A stretch of DNA of 64,000 bases from Aureibaculum luteum. GTDB lineage: Bacteria > Bacteroidota > Bacteroidia > Flavobacteriales > Flavobacteriaceae. The translations under genes and the position numbers were made by a program. Below are positions 26,505 through 35,324 of the stretch, piece by piece. The notes under the pieces are model-generated. The model saw nothing but the letters and a program-made list of their open reading frames with translations, made no database searches and had not been told where the DNA came from. The number at the start of each line of letters is the position of its first letter. The first letter of the stretch is position 1. Location of the stretch: contig NZ_QRGD01000002.1 in NCBI RefSeq assembly GCF_003449015.1, positions 434,001-498,000 of the forward strand. Reading direction: 5' to 3'.

Positions 26505-26714
26505 ATAAAAATATTACCTGAAACTATTAAAAAAATCATTGGTTTTAAGAGGGATTTTCATTTTAATACGAATAAACCAGATGTGACTATGTTTAAATTA
26601 AGTAATATTTACAACAACATTAAAACAGATTGGAAACCAAAAGTAGATTTGAAAAGTGTATTTAAAGAAATGTATAACTCCTATTTGAATTCTAGTATAA
26701 ATAATCATTTTTAA
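26505..26714 (+). pseudogene. C-terminal relic of a GDP-L-fucose synthase-type epimerase
   Basis: An open frame of about 69 codons without a start reads LPETIKKIIGF, FNTNKPDVTMFKLSN, DWKPKVDLKSVFKEMYNSY and a stop. This matches the last part of GDP-L-fucose synthases, where K-P-D-G-T-x-x-K-L-x-(D/N) and G-W-K-P-K-(I/V)-x-L-E-E-G-I-x-x-x-Y-x-W-(F/Y) are conserved. An in-frame TGA directly precedes the fragment, and the NAD-binding and catalytic parts are gone. The stop lies 3 bp before the flippase start, as in an operon, so the gene was probably cut when the block to the left or right was exchanged. Confidence 0.65.
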
Positions 26715-26716
26715 AA

Positions 26717-28153
26717 TTGAAAACTTTAAAACAAAAGTCCATAGATGCTATTATTTGGAATTTAATTCAAAGATACGGAAACCAAATTTTTAGCATAATA
26801 ATTGGTGTCATTTTGGCTAGATTACTAACACCCGCCGATTATGGTTTGATTGGAATGATCACTGTGTTTTTTGCGTTGGCCATGGTATTTGTAAATGGCG
26901 GCTTTGGACTAGCATTTATTCAGAAGAAAAATGCTGATGATACAGATGCAAGTACAATTTTCTTTTTTAATTTATTTACAAGTATTTTCTTTTACATAAT
27001 TTTATGGTTTACAGCTCCTCTAATAGCAAAGTTTTATGATCAAAACCAACTCATTGATTTAATTCATGTTGCAAGCATTGTGCTGATTATTAACTCATTT
27101 AGTATGATGCAGATCGTCAAATTAACTAAAGAAGTTAATTTTAAAAAAAAGACGATTATATCATTGGCAAGTACTTTAATATCAGGTACTGTTGGTATAA
27201 TAGCTGCATTAAATAATTTTGGGGTCTGGAGCTTGGTGTTTCAACAATTAACTAGTGCATCCACAAATGCCATTGGTTTGTGGTTTTTTTATGATTGGAG
27301 ACCCAAATTTATTTTTAAAATAGATTCATTAAAATCAATGCTCTCTTTCAGCTGGTGGTCTCTTTTAAGTTCGATAATTACTACTCTCTTTAATAATATT
27401 TATATCTTAACAATTGGTAAATTCTTTCCTGTTGAACAATTAGGCTTTTATACCAAGGCAAAAGGTTATCAAAGTATAGTATCTCAGCAGCCAGCTTCTG
27501 CCATTAGTGCAGTTTCCTTTCCTGTTTTTTCAAAACTACAAGATGATAAAATTGCACTAAAAAATAGTTTAAAAAAATTTACGCAGCATACTATATTTTT
27601 TATTGCTCCCTTTTCTGCCCTACTAATTGTTATAGCAGATCCATTAATTCTGGTAGTATTAACAGAAAAGTGGCTACCCATGGTACCATATTTTAAATTA
27701 TTACTAGTTAGTGGTATATTTTATCCATTATTATTATATAATGGGTTGATAATAAATTCATTAGGAAGAACAAAATTAAATTTTAAAATTAATTTAAGTG
27801 TAAATTTTTTTAGAATTCTGAATATAGTATTGATGTATAAATTAGGTGTTATTTATATTATTTACGGAGAAATCGTAGTTTCAGTTTTAGCAATATTTAT
27901 GAGTGCATATTATACTAAGCGTTTAATCAATTATGGAGTTTTTGATCAGTTAAAAGATTTATTTATAATTCTTTTTATCTCCATTATAATTGTAATTTTA
28001 GGAAGTAAGTTTTCAATATTTATAATAAATTTATATGCAAAAATTATTTTTGGTATTTTATTTGTTACTTTACTGTATTTAGGACTATCATATTTGTTTA
28101 ACAAAAAATTATTTTTTGAGTTTTTGCAAAATTTCAAGAATTTAAAAAAATAA
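26717..28153 (+). CDS. wzx: Oligosaccharide flippase (Wzx/MOP superfamily)
   Basis: 478 residues, about 12-14 membrane helices. The N-terminus, with IIGVILARLLTPADYG, is characteristic of polysaccharide-transporter (PST) flippases of the MOP superfamily. It should move the undecaprenyl-linked repeat unit across the inner membrane before polymerisation by the Wzy-like protein encoded at 36.4 kb. Translation starts at TTG, as no ATG fits the conserved N-terminus. It follows the fucose-synthase relic by 3 bp. Confidence 0.93.
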   Translation: MKTLKQKSIDAIIWNLIQRYGNQIFSIIIGVILARLLTPADYGLIGMITVFFALAMVFVNGGFGLAFIQKKNADDTDASTIFFFNLFTSIFFYIILWFTAPLIAKFYDQNQLIDLIHVASIVLIINSFSMMQIVKLTKEVNFKKKTIISLASTLISGTVGIIAALNNFGVWSLVFQQLTSASTNAIGLWFFYDWRPKFIFKIDSLKSMLSFSWWSLLSSIITTLFNNIYILTIGKFFPVEQLGFYTKAKGYQSIVSQQPASAISAVSFPVFSKLQDDKIALKNSLKKFTQHTIFFIAPFSALLIVIADPLILVVLTEKWLPMVPYFKLLLVSGIFYPLLLYNGLIINSLGRTKLNFKINLSVNFFRILNIVLMYKLGVIYIIYGEIVVSVLAIFMSAYYTKRLINYGVFDQLKDLFIILFISIIIVILGSKFSIFIINLYAKIIFGILFVTLLYLGLSYLFNKKLFFEFLQNFKNLKK

Positions 28154-28183
28154 TTACTATTTAAACTCAATTAAAAAATTAAA

Positions 28184-28600
28184 ATGAAATTAACAGATGT
28201 TAGAGAAATAGTTTTACCAAAAATACTTGATCCAAGGGGTAATTTAAGTTTTTTTGAAAATAACAATCAAATACCTTTTGAAATTAAGCGGACTTATTGG
28301 ATTTATGATGTTCCTGGAGGAGAAACAAGAGGAAGTCATGCGTTTAAAACTTCAAATGAATTTATTGTAGCACTTTCAGGTAGTTTTGATGTCGTTTTAA
28401 ATGATGGAAGTAAAGAAGTAAAATACAGTTTAAATAGATCTTATTTTGGACTTTATGTACCTAAGTTAATATGGCGGAGACTTGAAAATTTTTCTACTAA
28501 TTCATTAGCATTGGTGGTATCTTCCAGAAAGTATGATGAATTTGATTATATTAGAAATTTTGATGAATTCAAAATTATAAAAAATGAAAATAAAGAATAA
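28184..28600 (+). CDS. FdtA/WxcM-like sugar 3,4-ketoisomerase paralog with altered active site
   Basis: 138-residue cupin of the TDP-4-keto-6-deoxyhexose 3,4-ketoisomerase family (FEIKRTYWIYDVPGGETRG, then a beta core, ending KYDEFDYIRNFDEF). FdtA/QdtA enzymes have two active-site histidines in R-G-x-H-A-H-K. Here the motif is RGSHAFK: His52 is kept but the second is Phe54. It overlaps a second paralog with both histidines by 17 bp. It may be inactive, act on a different sugar, or form mixed dimers with its neighbour. Confidence 0.88.
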   Translation: MKLTDVREIVLPKILDPRGNLSFFENNNQIPFEIKRTYWIYDVPGGETRGSHAFKTSNEFIVALSGSFDVVLNDGSKEVKYSLNRSYFGLYVPKLIWRRLENFSTNSLALVVSSRKYDEFDYIRNFDEFKIIKNENKE

Positions 28601-29003
28601 TACAGTATTTAATTGTGAACTATTTGAATTACCACATATAAATATGAGAGCAGGTAATATAACACCTGTTCAAAATTTAGAAGAAATACCATTTGAAGTT
28701 AAAAGAGTTTTCTATTTATATGATATACCCGGAGGTATAAGCAGAGGAGCTCACGCTCATAAGGAGTGTCATCAACTTTTAGTGGCAGCATCTGGCAGTT
28801 TTGAAGTACTCCTAGACGATGGTAAAGTAAAGAAAACGATTATGCTTAATCAGCCTTTTAGAGGCTTGCATATTCCTCCAGGTATTTGGGCCTCAGAAAT
28901 TAACTTTTCTTCTGGTTCCATTTGTTTAGTATTAGTATCCCATAAATATGATGCATTGGATTATATTAGAGATTATGATGAATTTTTAAAATTTAAAAAG
29001 TGA
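28584..29003 (+). CDS. fdtA: dTDP-4-keto-6-deoxyglucose 3,4-ketoisomerase (FdtA-like)
   Basis: 139-residue cupin with the intact motif RGAHAHK (His57 and His59), [15 protein letters not shown] before it and [14 protein letters not shown] at the end. It converts dTDP-4-keto-6-deoxyglucose to the 3-keto sugar that the FdtB-like aminotransferase aminates. Its product may be galacto- (FdtA) or gluco-configured (QdtA); the sequence does not settle this. Overlaps its paralog upstream, and its stop codon overlaps the GTG start of the acetyltransferase. The enzymes making dTDP-4-keto-6-deoxyglucose (RmlA, RmlB) are not in this window. Confidence 0.92.
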   Translation: MKIKNNTVFNCELFELPHINMRAGNITPVQNLEEIPFEVKRVFYLYDIPGGISRGAHAHKECHQLLVAASGSFEVLLDDGKVKKTIMLNQPFRGLHIPPGIWASEINFSSGSICLVLVSHKYDALDYIRDYDEFLKFKK

Positions 29004-29557
29004 AATATTTTTGTCATAATTTAGCTGAAGTTCAATCAACGCAGATTGGTATTAATACTTCTATTTGGCAGTTTGTGGTAATTTTAAAAGAAGCTACAAT
29101 TGGTTCTAGATGTAATATATGTGCTCATGTTTTTATTGAAAATGAAGTAAGCATTGGTGATGATGTAACTATTAAATCAGGAGTGCAGCTTTGGGATGGA
29201 ATAACATTGGAAGATCATGTGTTTATAGGGCCTAATGTTACGTTTACAAATGATTTGTTACCTAGATCTAAAAAATACCCGGTTGCATTTGAGAAAACTT
29301 TAATAAAACAAGGAGCTTCAATAGGTGCAAATGCCACTATTTTGGCTGGAAATGAGATAGGAGAGTTTGCTATGTTAGGGGCGGGGTCAGTATTAACCAA
29401 AAGCATGAACAATAATGAATTATGGGTTGGTAACCCAGCAAAGCACATAGGCTATGTTACCAATGAAGGTGTTGTACTTGATTTAAATTTAATTTGTAAA
29501 GAAACTGAAGTGCAATATGAATGGTTTAATAATGAATTGATACTGAACAATGATTAA
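29000..29557 (+). CDS. fdtC: dTDP-3-amino-3,6-dideoxyhexose N-acetyltransferase (FdtC/QdtC-like)
   Basis: 185-residue left-handed beta-helix acyltransferase with hexapeptide repeats ([55 protein letters not shown]). It would acetylate the 3-amino group of the sugar made by the FdtB-like enzyme, giving dTDP-Fuc3NAc or dTDP-Qui3NAc. The start is a GTG overlapping the fdtA stop by 4 bp. Its end overlaps the aminotransferase start by 8 bp, so the four genes are translationally coupled. Confidence 0.9.
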   Translation: MKYFCHNLAEVQSTQIGINTSIWQFVVILKEATIGSRCNICAHVFIENEVSIGDDVTIKSGVQLWDGITLEDHVFIGPNVTFTNDLLPRSKKYPVAFEKTLIKQGASIGANATILAGNEIGEFAMLGAGSVLTKSMNNNELWVGNPAKHIGYVTNEGVVLDLNLICKETEVQYEWFNNELILNND

Positions 29558-30653
29558 ATTTCTCGATTTAAAAAGTATAAATGCTCAATTTGAAATGGAG
29601 CTCAAAGAAGCTGCCAACAGAGTTATTGATTCGGGTTGGTATTTAATGGGTAATGAATTAAAAGAATTTGAGTCAAATTATGCTTCTTTTTGTGGTTCTA
29701 AATTTTGCTTGGGTGTTGCTAATGGTCTAGATGCGTTGCGTTTAATATTTAAAGCATATATTGAGCTAGGTGTTATGAAACCAGGGGACGAAGTTATTGT
29801 TCCTGCAAATACTTATATAGCTTCCGTATTAGCAATATCTGATAATGGACTAATTCCAGTCTTTGTTGAGCCAGATATAGATACCTATAATTTAGATATT
29901 TCAAAAATTTTAGCTGTAGTAACCATTAAAACTAAGGCTGTACTAACGGTACATTTATATGGTCAGAATTCAATTAATGAGCAACTACTTCAAATATGTA
30001 AAGAAAAAAAAATGAAGTTAATTGAAGATGCGGCTCAATCACATGGTGCAATTTGGAATAACAAGGTAACTGGAAGTATTGGCGATGCGGCAGGACATAG
30101 CTTTTACCCTGGTAAAAATTTGGGTGCTTTAGGGGATGCAGGTGCCGTTACTACAAGTGATAATGTATTAGCTAAAACAATTGAAGCCTTACGAAATTAT
30201 GGTTCTCATAAAAAATATGAAAATTTGTATCAGGGGCTAAACTCTAGACTCGATGAAATTCAAGCAGCTTTTTTGAACGTTAAGTTAAAGTACATTCAGA
30301 AAGATATTGAAGAAAGGAGAAAAGTTGCGAACTATTATTTAAATAATATCATAAATTCTAAAATTGTTTTACCTATTGTTAATAATTCAGAAGGACATGT
30401 GTGGCATGTATTTGTTATCAGAACAAAAAAGAGAGAGGTATTGCAAAAGTATTTATATGATAATGGGATTCAAACTTTAATTCATTATCCTATTCCACCT
30501 TATAAACAGCCGGCCTATAAAAACTACAATGGTTTAACTTTTCCGTTTACAGAGCAAATTCATAAAGAGGTTTTAAGTTTGCCTATTAGCTCTGTAATAA
30601 GCAATAGTAAAATAAAAAAAGTGGTTAAAATATTAAATAATTATAATGGTTAA
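29550..30653 (+). CDS. fdtB: dTDP-3-keto-6-deoxyhexose aminotransferase (FdtB/QdtB-like, DegT family)
   Basis: 367 residues, PLP-dependent. The Schiff-base lysine is Lys189 in [15 protein letters not shown]. Conserved blocks [15 protein letters not shown] and EDAAQSHGA are visible, as is the signature [12 protein letters not shown]. Transfers an amino group, usually from glutamate, to C3 of the keto sugar. Position directly after the ketoisomerases and acetyltransferase assigns it to the 3-amino sugar pathway. Its end overlaps the next acetyltransferase by 8 bp. Confidence 0.93.
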   Translation: MIKFLDLKSINAQFEMELKEAANRVIDSGWYLMGNELKEFESNYASFCGSKFCLGVANGLDALRLIFKAYIELGVMKPGDEVIVPANTYIASVLAISDNGLIPVFVEPDIDTYNLDISKILAVVTIKTKAVLTVHLYGQNSINEQLLQICKEKKMKLIEDAAQSHGAIWNNKVTGSIGDAAGHSFYPGKNLGALGDAGAVTTSDNVLAKTIEALRNYGSHKKYENLYQGLNSRLDEIQAAFLNVKLKYIQKDIEERRKVANYYLNNIINSKIVLPIVNNSEGHVWHVFVIRTKKREVLQKYLYDNGIQTLIHYPIPPYKQPAYKNYNGLTFPFTEQIHKEVLSLPISSVISNSKIKKVVKILNNYNG

Positions 30654-31263
30654 ACTTTTAAAAATGATGTATCTCTTCGTACTGAAGCCTATAAGGTTTT
30701 TTAGTCCGTATAAGAAGCGTTATTTCAACTTCGTTTTTCCGAATTTATTCTTTTTGATTACGAAAAGAATAAATTATAAAGAACGACCAATATGCAATCA
30801 AAAAGTTTACCTAACAGGGGGTGGACAAATAAAGATAGGCAAAGGATGTATCTTCGGTTATAAGATTGGTGGATTTCATAAGGGAGGATCTATCGAAATA
30901 CAACCTAGGTATAAAGGGGCAATAATTAAAATTGGAAATAATGTTGCTACAAACAATAATATTTTTATTTGTTCGGCTAATCATATTGAAATAAATGATA
31001 ATACTCGAATAGGTCAAAATGTTACAATAATGGATTTCGAAGCTCATGGTATAGATCCAAGAAAGAGAAATAAAGTTGGTGAAATAGGAGAAATCATTAT
31101 AGGAGAAAATGTTTGGATCGGAAATAATGTTATAATCTTAAAAAACTCATCGATTGGTCAAAACTCTATAATTGCTGCCGGAGCTGTGGTTTCAGGAGTT
31201 TTTCCTGATAATGTTATTATAGGAGGGGTTCCTGCAAAAATAATTAAAACTATCCATGGTTAG
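30646..31263 (+). CDS. Hexapeptide-repeat O-acetyltransferase (WbbJ/CatB-like)
   Basis: 205 residues. The N-terminal part is positively charged, then comes a left-handed beta-helix with [44 protein letters not shown] and [19 protein letters not shown], ending GGVPAKIIK, the usual end of sugar O-acetyltransferases. It contains the conserved histidine region DFEAHGIDP. Likely acetylates a sugar of the repeat unit; target unknown. A second ATG at 30664 could be the start. A 160-bp gap without a recognised feature follows. Confidence 0.85.
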   Translation: MVKLLKMMYLFVLKPIRFFSPYKKRYFNFVFPNLFFLITKRINYKERPICNQKVYLTGGGQIKIGKGCIFGYKIGGFHKGGSIEIQPRYKGAIIKIGNNVATNNNIFICSANHIEINDNTRIGQNVTIMDFEAHGIDPRKRNKVGEIGEIIIGENVWIGNNVIILKNSSIGQNSIIAAGAVVSGVFPDNVIIGGVPAKIIKTIHG

Positions 31264-31423
31264 GTTGGATTGTTTGAGAGATAAATTGAAAACTATTTCT
31301 CGTTTTTATAATGCTCAATTTAGGATAGAATTTCAATAATCATAAGATTTTTATTAGTGTGAAGAGCCTATTTTCTTTGGTTTTATTTGTATTGAAAAAA
31401 ATATAAATGTTAATATTTTAAAA

Positions 31424-32329
31424 ATGAAAAAAAAAAAGTTGGTTTCCTATTGCTTATTTTGTTATAATCAAGAAAATTATATAGAGGAATCTGTTAGAGC
31501 TGCGTTAGATCAATCATATTCCAATTTAGAAATTATTATATCTGATGACGCTTCAACCGACACTACATTTAGTATAATTGAATCAATTATAAATGAATAT
31601 GAAGGACCACATACAATTATTCTAAATCAGAATGAAAAAAACTTGGGAATTGGAGGGCATGTCTCTCATATATGTAAATTTATTGCAAGTGGAGAATATG
31701 TTATTACAGCGGCAGGAGATGATATTTCAAAATCGTATCATGTTCAAAGAGGAGTGGATTTAATGAATGATCAAGATATTTATATGATTGATTTTAATGG
31801 AGATGTAATAAATCATGAATCAAAAGTAATTGGTCAAAGAAAGTTGAATTTTAAAAAAAAAACATATACAATTGATGATTATTTACAAGTTAATTCAATC
31901 CAATCTTTTGCTCCTGGCAGAATTATAAAAAAGGAAGTTTTTGAAAAATTTGAATTGATTTCATCTAATTGTCCAACAGAAGATTCTGTTACTGTATTGA
32001 GAAGTTTGTTATTGGGAGGGTTTTTAAGAGTAAATGAGACATTAGTTTATTATCGTAAACATGACCTTAACATTTCTGGTGCACATAATATTGGTAAATT
32101 ATCAAATATGAGAATTATGGCTCAATATTATCGAGATATTTTGCATTTTTATGATAACAATAGTATTTCAGATATGAAATGTAAACTATTATTAGATAGA
32201 ATTCATTTAGAACTTGATTTAAGAAATCAGAGATATGGAAATAAAAATAAGCTATTGTCAAGAGTTTCTACGTTATTGTTAGGATTTAAAATTCGAAAAT
32301 TTAAAAAAAAATTAAAGTTAGCAAAATGA
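31424..32329 (+). CDS. Family 2 glycosyltransferase (GT-A)
   Basis: 301 residues. The nucleotide-binding start is VSYCLFCYNQENYIEES, followed by LEIIISDDASTDTT and the metal-binding site region ITAAGDDISKS. C-terminal helices carry many basic residues, so membrane association is likely. It adds one sugar of the repeat unit on the cytoplasmic face; donor and acceptor cannot be told. The start codon is directly followed by an A11 run (MKKKKL). Overlaps the pyruvyltransferase-like gene by 4 bp. Confidence 0.9.
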   Translation: MKKKKLVSYCLFCYNQENYIEESVRAALDQSYSNLEIIISDDASTDTTFSIIESIINEYEGPHTIILNQNEKNLGIGGHVSHICKFIASGEYVITAAGDDISKSYHVQRGVDLMNDQDIYMIDFNGDVINHESKVIGQRKLNFKKKTYTIDDYLQVNSIQSFAPGRIIKKEVFEKFELISSNCPTEDSVTVLRSLLLGGFLRVNETLVYYRKHDLNISGAHNIGKLSNMRIMAQYYRDILHFYDNNSISDMKCKLLLDRIHLELDLRNQRYGNKNKLLSRVSTLLLGFKIRKFKKKLKLAK

Positions 32330-33225
32330 AAAAAATATTTTTATATTGGTATAAATTAAAGGATGGAAGTGCAAATTTTGGTGATGAATTGGGACCTTAT
32401 ATTGTTTCCAGGCTTTCTGGAATAAGATGTGTTTTTATAAAACCAATAAGGAAGTTTATATTTTTAGAATTATTTGAAAGTTTATTTAAGAAACAAAGCG
32501 ATTATAATTTTAAGGATTTAGTAAATATTATATCTGGTAAAAGAAGAATTCTCATTACAGCAGGTAGTGTTTTAAATCATTTTAACATTAAGAATTGTGA
32601 TATATGGGGGTCAGGTATTATTACTAGGAATGAAAAGGTTCCAAATGCTAATTTTTATGCATTAAGAGGTGAATTTTCACAATTAAGAATCCGAGAATTG
32701 GGTTATAAAGTTCCAAATGTCTTAGGTGACCCTGCATTATTATTACCATTAGTATATCCAGTCAATGTTTCTAAGAAATACAAATTAGGGATAATTCCAC
32801 ACTATATTCATTATGAAAAAGTAAAAGCGAAATTTAATACTGAAACAGTTTTGGTTATAAATTTATTAGATTCCATTGAAGATGTTATAAATGAAATAAA
32901 CGCATGTCAATCAACTATATCAAGTTCTTTGCATGGTATTATTGTTTCGCATGCATATAATGTACCAAGCTTATGGTATGAATTAAGTGATAAAGCTTTG
33001 TATGGTGATAATATAAAGTTTGCGGATTATTTTTCTTCGGTAGCAGTTAAAACATATGAACCATTTCTAATACCAAAAATAAATGAGTCAGAAGATTTTA
33101 TAGAAAAGATAACAAATCATATAAGATCTGAGAAGTCAATTAATTCTATCCAAAATGATTTAAGAAAAATTCAAACGAGTTTATTAAAAGCAGCTCCTTT
33201 TCAGGTTAAGCGAGAATTTTTTTAG
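32326..33225 (+). CDS. Polysaccharide pyruvyl transferase family protein
   Basis: 299 residues, of the PF04230-type fold: NFGDELGPYIVSRLSG near the N-terminus and the conserved SSSLHGIIVSHAYNVP in the second half. Family members either add pyruvate ketals to sugars from PEP or, in some cases, transfer sugars. Pyruvylation would add another negative charge to the polymer. No signal peptide, so it acts on cytoplasmic lipid-linked intermediates. ATGA overlap with the preceding glycosyltransferase. Confidence 0.87.
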   Translation: MKKIFLYWYKLKDGSANFGDELGPYIVSRLSGIRCVFIKPIRKFIFLELFESLFKKQSDYNFKDLVNIISGKRRILITAGSVLNHFNIKNCDIWGSGIITRNEKVPNANFYALRGEFSQLRIRELGYKVPNVLGDPALLLPLVYPVNVSKKYKLGIIPHYIHYEKVKAKFNTETVLVINLLDSIEDVINEINACQSTISSSLHGIIVSHAYNVPSLWYELSDKALYGDNIKFADYFSSVAVKTYEPFLIPKINESEDFIEKITNHIRSEKSINSIQNDLRKIQTSLLKAAPFQVKREFF

Positions 33226-33287
33226 TGTTTATAATAGTTGAACTTAATAATTGATTATATATTTACACGTTTTAATAAAATGAGCTT

Positions 33288-34100
33288 TTGACACTAAACA
33301 TTCTAATATCCACAATTGACGAAGGAATTTATAAAGTAAAAAACGTGATTTTAGAATATCGTGAAGATGTTTCTTATATAGTTTCACATCAATTTACTTC
33401 TAAAGAATTTAGAGTCATTCCCCCTGAATTAAATAGATCAGACATAACGGTATCTCAAATTCAAGGATATGGAGTTACAAAATCAAGAAATAATGCTATT
33501 AATTTAGCTAATGGTGATATAGGGTTGTTTTCAGATGATGATGTTACTTATACAAATGAATATTTTAATGAAATTATAAATACTTTTTCAACGAATTTAC
33601 AAATTGATATTACGCTGTTTAAGATAAAAACACCTGAAGGTTTTCCTGTATATAAAAATTATCCTAAAGATAGACTTAAGATTAAAAAACTACCTTTTTC
33701 TGTAGGAACAATTGAAATTGCTTTTAAAATTAATAAAATAAAAGATTCAAAAATAAAATTTGATGAAAGATTTGGAGCAGGACAAAAATTATTAATAGGT
33801 TCTGATGAAAACATTTTTATTTTAGATTGTATTAAAAGTGGATTAAATGTTTGGTTTATACCTGAATTCATTGTAAATCACCCATTTGAAAGTACAATTA
33901 AGTCTTTACTTAAATATGATAGGCGTAGAGTCAGTGTAAGTGGAGCATTAGACGCTCGTATTAATGGTATTAGTGCTATTCCACGTGCTATCAAAGAATC
34001 AATTAGACTAACACCAGATTTAATTAAAAATAAGAAGAATCCTTTCACTTATATGTATGAAAGGTTATCTGCCGCAATCTTTATCATAAGAACAAACTAA
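33288..34100 (+). CDS. Family 2-like glycosyltransferase (divergent)
   Basis: 270 residues. The N-terminus (LNILISTIDEGIYKVKNVIL) and the segment YGVTKSRNNAINLANGDIGLFSDDDVTY are those of GT-A glycosyltransferases, with the DDD as metal-binding motif. FDERFGAGQKLLIGSDENIFILDC corresponds to the acceptor-side region with the catalytic base. No classical extended DxD context, so it is a divergent member. The start is TTG; the nearby ATG at 33280 opens a three-codon frame only. Sugar specificity unknown. Confidence 0.82.
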   Translation: MTLNILISTIDEGIYKVKNVILEYREDVSYIVSHQFTSKEFRVIPPELNRSDITVSQIQGYGVTKSRNNAINLANGDIGLFSDDDVTYTNEYFNEIINTFSTNLQIDITLFKIKTPEGFPVYKNYPKDRLKIKKLPFSVGTIEIAFKINKIKDSKIKFDERFGAGQKLLIGSDENIFILDCIKSGLNVWFIPEFIVNHPFESTIKSLLKYDRRRVSVSGALDARINGISAIPRAIKESIRLTPDLIKNKKNPFTYMYERLSAAIFIIRTN

Positions 34101-34141
34101 AATTAAGTATAAAGATTTATTAAGTATTTTTATAATTATTT

Positions 34142-35320
34142 ATGAAGAAGAAATTATTAATAATAGCTAATTCTACCACTTATCATCAGGCTCCAAGAGG
34201 AATACAGGCAAATAGAATTATAGCATACCTTGCGGGAATAGTTAATGTTTTTTTAATTACTTCCAATAAATCAATACCTGATCATAACGATTATTTTGAT
34301 AAAAAAATAAAGTTTATTTATGTCTTAAAACAGAGTTCAAATAATTATTTTAGATTTCAACAATTTTTTTTAGGTTTTCTAGGTTCGTTTGACTTCTTCT
34401 TTATGATAAAATCTTATCGAAAAGCAAGAAAGATCTTAAAACAGAATAAAATAGACATTGTGGTGACGCATAGTGTTAAAATTTCAAATGCTTTTACCGG
34501 TGCATTATTAAAACTGAGATTAGGAAATAACATTAAGGTAATTTCTTTTTATTCAGATCCATTTTCATTTAATAATTATATTAATAATTTGGGTTTTAAA
34601 AAAAGAATTGTTTTAAAATTAGAAAAGTTTTTATTTAAGAATCAAGATATAATTGTTTTTCCTTCAAAGATAATGGTTCAAAGATATCAGGAACTATATC
34701 CAGAGTATTTCCATAAATTTAGGCATATACCTCATAGCTATATAAAGAATAATGATAGTAGAGATTCTGAGATCATAAAAAGTCGAATTAAAAATAAGAA
34801 AATTATAATAAGTTATATTGGTAGTTTAAATAATATAAGGAATCCAATATTTATTTTAGATTATATAGAAAAAAATATTTCTTTTTTTAAAGGTAATATT
34901 CGTTTTGAATTTGTTGGTCCAAAATCAAGAGATCTTCTTGATGATTATAGTAAAAGAAAGGGAATTCATGATATTGTAAAATATATACCAAAAATAAATG
35001 TTAAAAAGGCAGAAGAACTAGCAATGGCATCAGATATTTTATTACTAATGGATGCAAATGTAGATAGAAGCCCTTATTTACCATCAAAATTAGTAGATTA
35101 TCTTTCTTATAATACACCAATTATTGGATTTTCAAATAAAAATGGAGAATCATATAGAGTTTTAAAGGAATCAAAGCATTTTCCTTTAGAATTTATAGAA
35201 ATATATAAATTGAAGGATTTGATTAATGAAATTTTATCGAATTACAATAAATGGGATTTTGAGAGCTTAGATTATGATATAAATAATGTGGGTGATTCTT
35301 GGTTAAAAATATTAAATTGA
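34142..35320 (+). CDS. Glycosyltransferase, GT4-like (GT-B fold)
   Basis: 392 residues. The N-terminal lobe contains hydrophobic patches (FRFQQFFLGFLGSFDFFFM) that could seat it on the membrane. The C-terminal lobe shows KIIISYIGSLNNIRNP, then IKYIPKINVKKAEELAMASDILLLMD and the donor-binding segment YLPSKLVDYLSYNTPIIGF. No clean E-x7-E motif. Extremely rich in Lys, Asn and Ile, as expected for the AT-rich block. Contributes one linkage of the repeat unit; specificity unknown. Confidence 0.83.
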   Translation: MKKKLLIIANSTTYHQAPRGIQANRIIAYLAGIVNVFLITSNKSIPDHNDYFDKKIKFIYVLKQSSNNYFRFQQFFLGFLGSFDFFFMIKSYRKARKILKQNKIDIVVTHSVKISNAFTGALLKLRLGNNIKVISFYSDPFSFNNYINNLGFKKRIVLKLEKFLFKNQDIIVFPSKIMVQRYQELYPEYFHKFRHIPHSYIKNNDSRDSEIIKSRIKNKKIIISYIGSLNNIRNPIFILDYIEKNISFFKGNIRFEFVGPKSRDLLDDYSKRKGIHDIVKYIPKINVKKAEELAMASDILLLMDANVDRSPYLPSKLVDYLSYNTPIIGFSNKNGESYRVLKESKHFPLEFIEIYKLKDLINEILSNYNKWDFESLDYDINNVGDSWLKILN

Positions 35321-35324
35321 TATT

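Larger units (their letters stand above)
26099..26716. other. Junction region: terminator, possible promoter, epimerase relic
   Basis: Between the epimerase and the flippase there is no intact gene. It holds a strong hairpin with T-run, a TATATTTG box and the tail of a fucose-synthase-like gene, listed separately. It forms the left edge of the more AT-rich central block. Confidence 0.7.

Noticed and set aside
31427-31437. A11 run right after the start codon of a glycosyltransferase gene as a phase-variation tract
   Set aside because: A10-type runs are common in this AT-rich block (for example near 31853, 41154 and 45028), so this one does not stand out as the G8 tract does.
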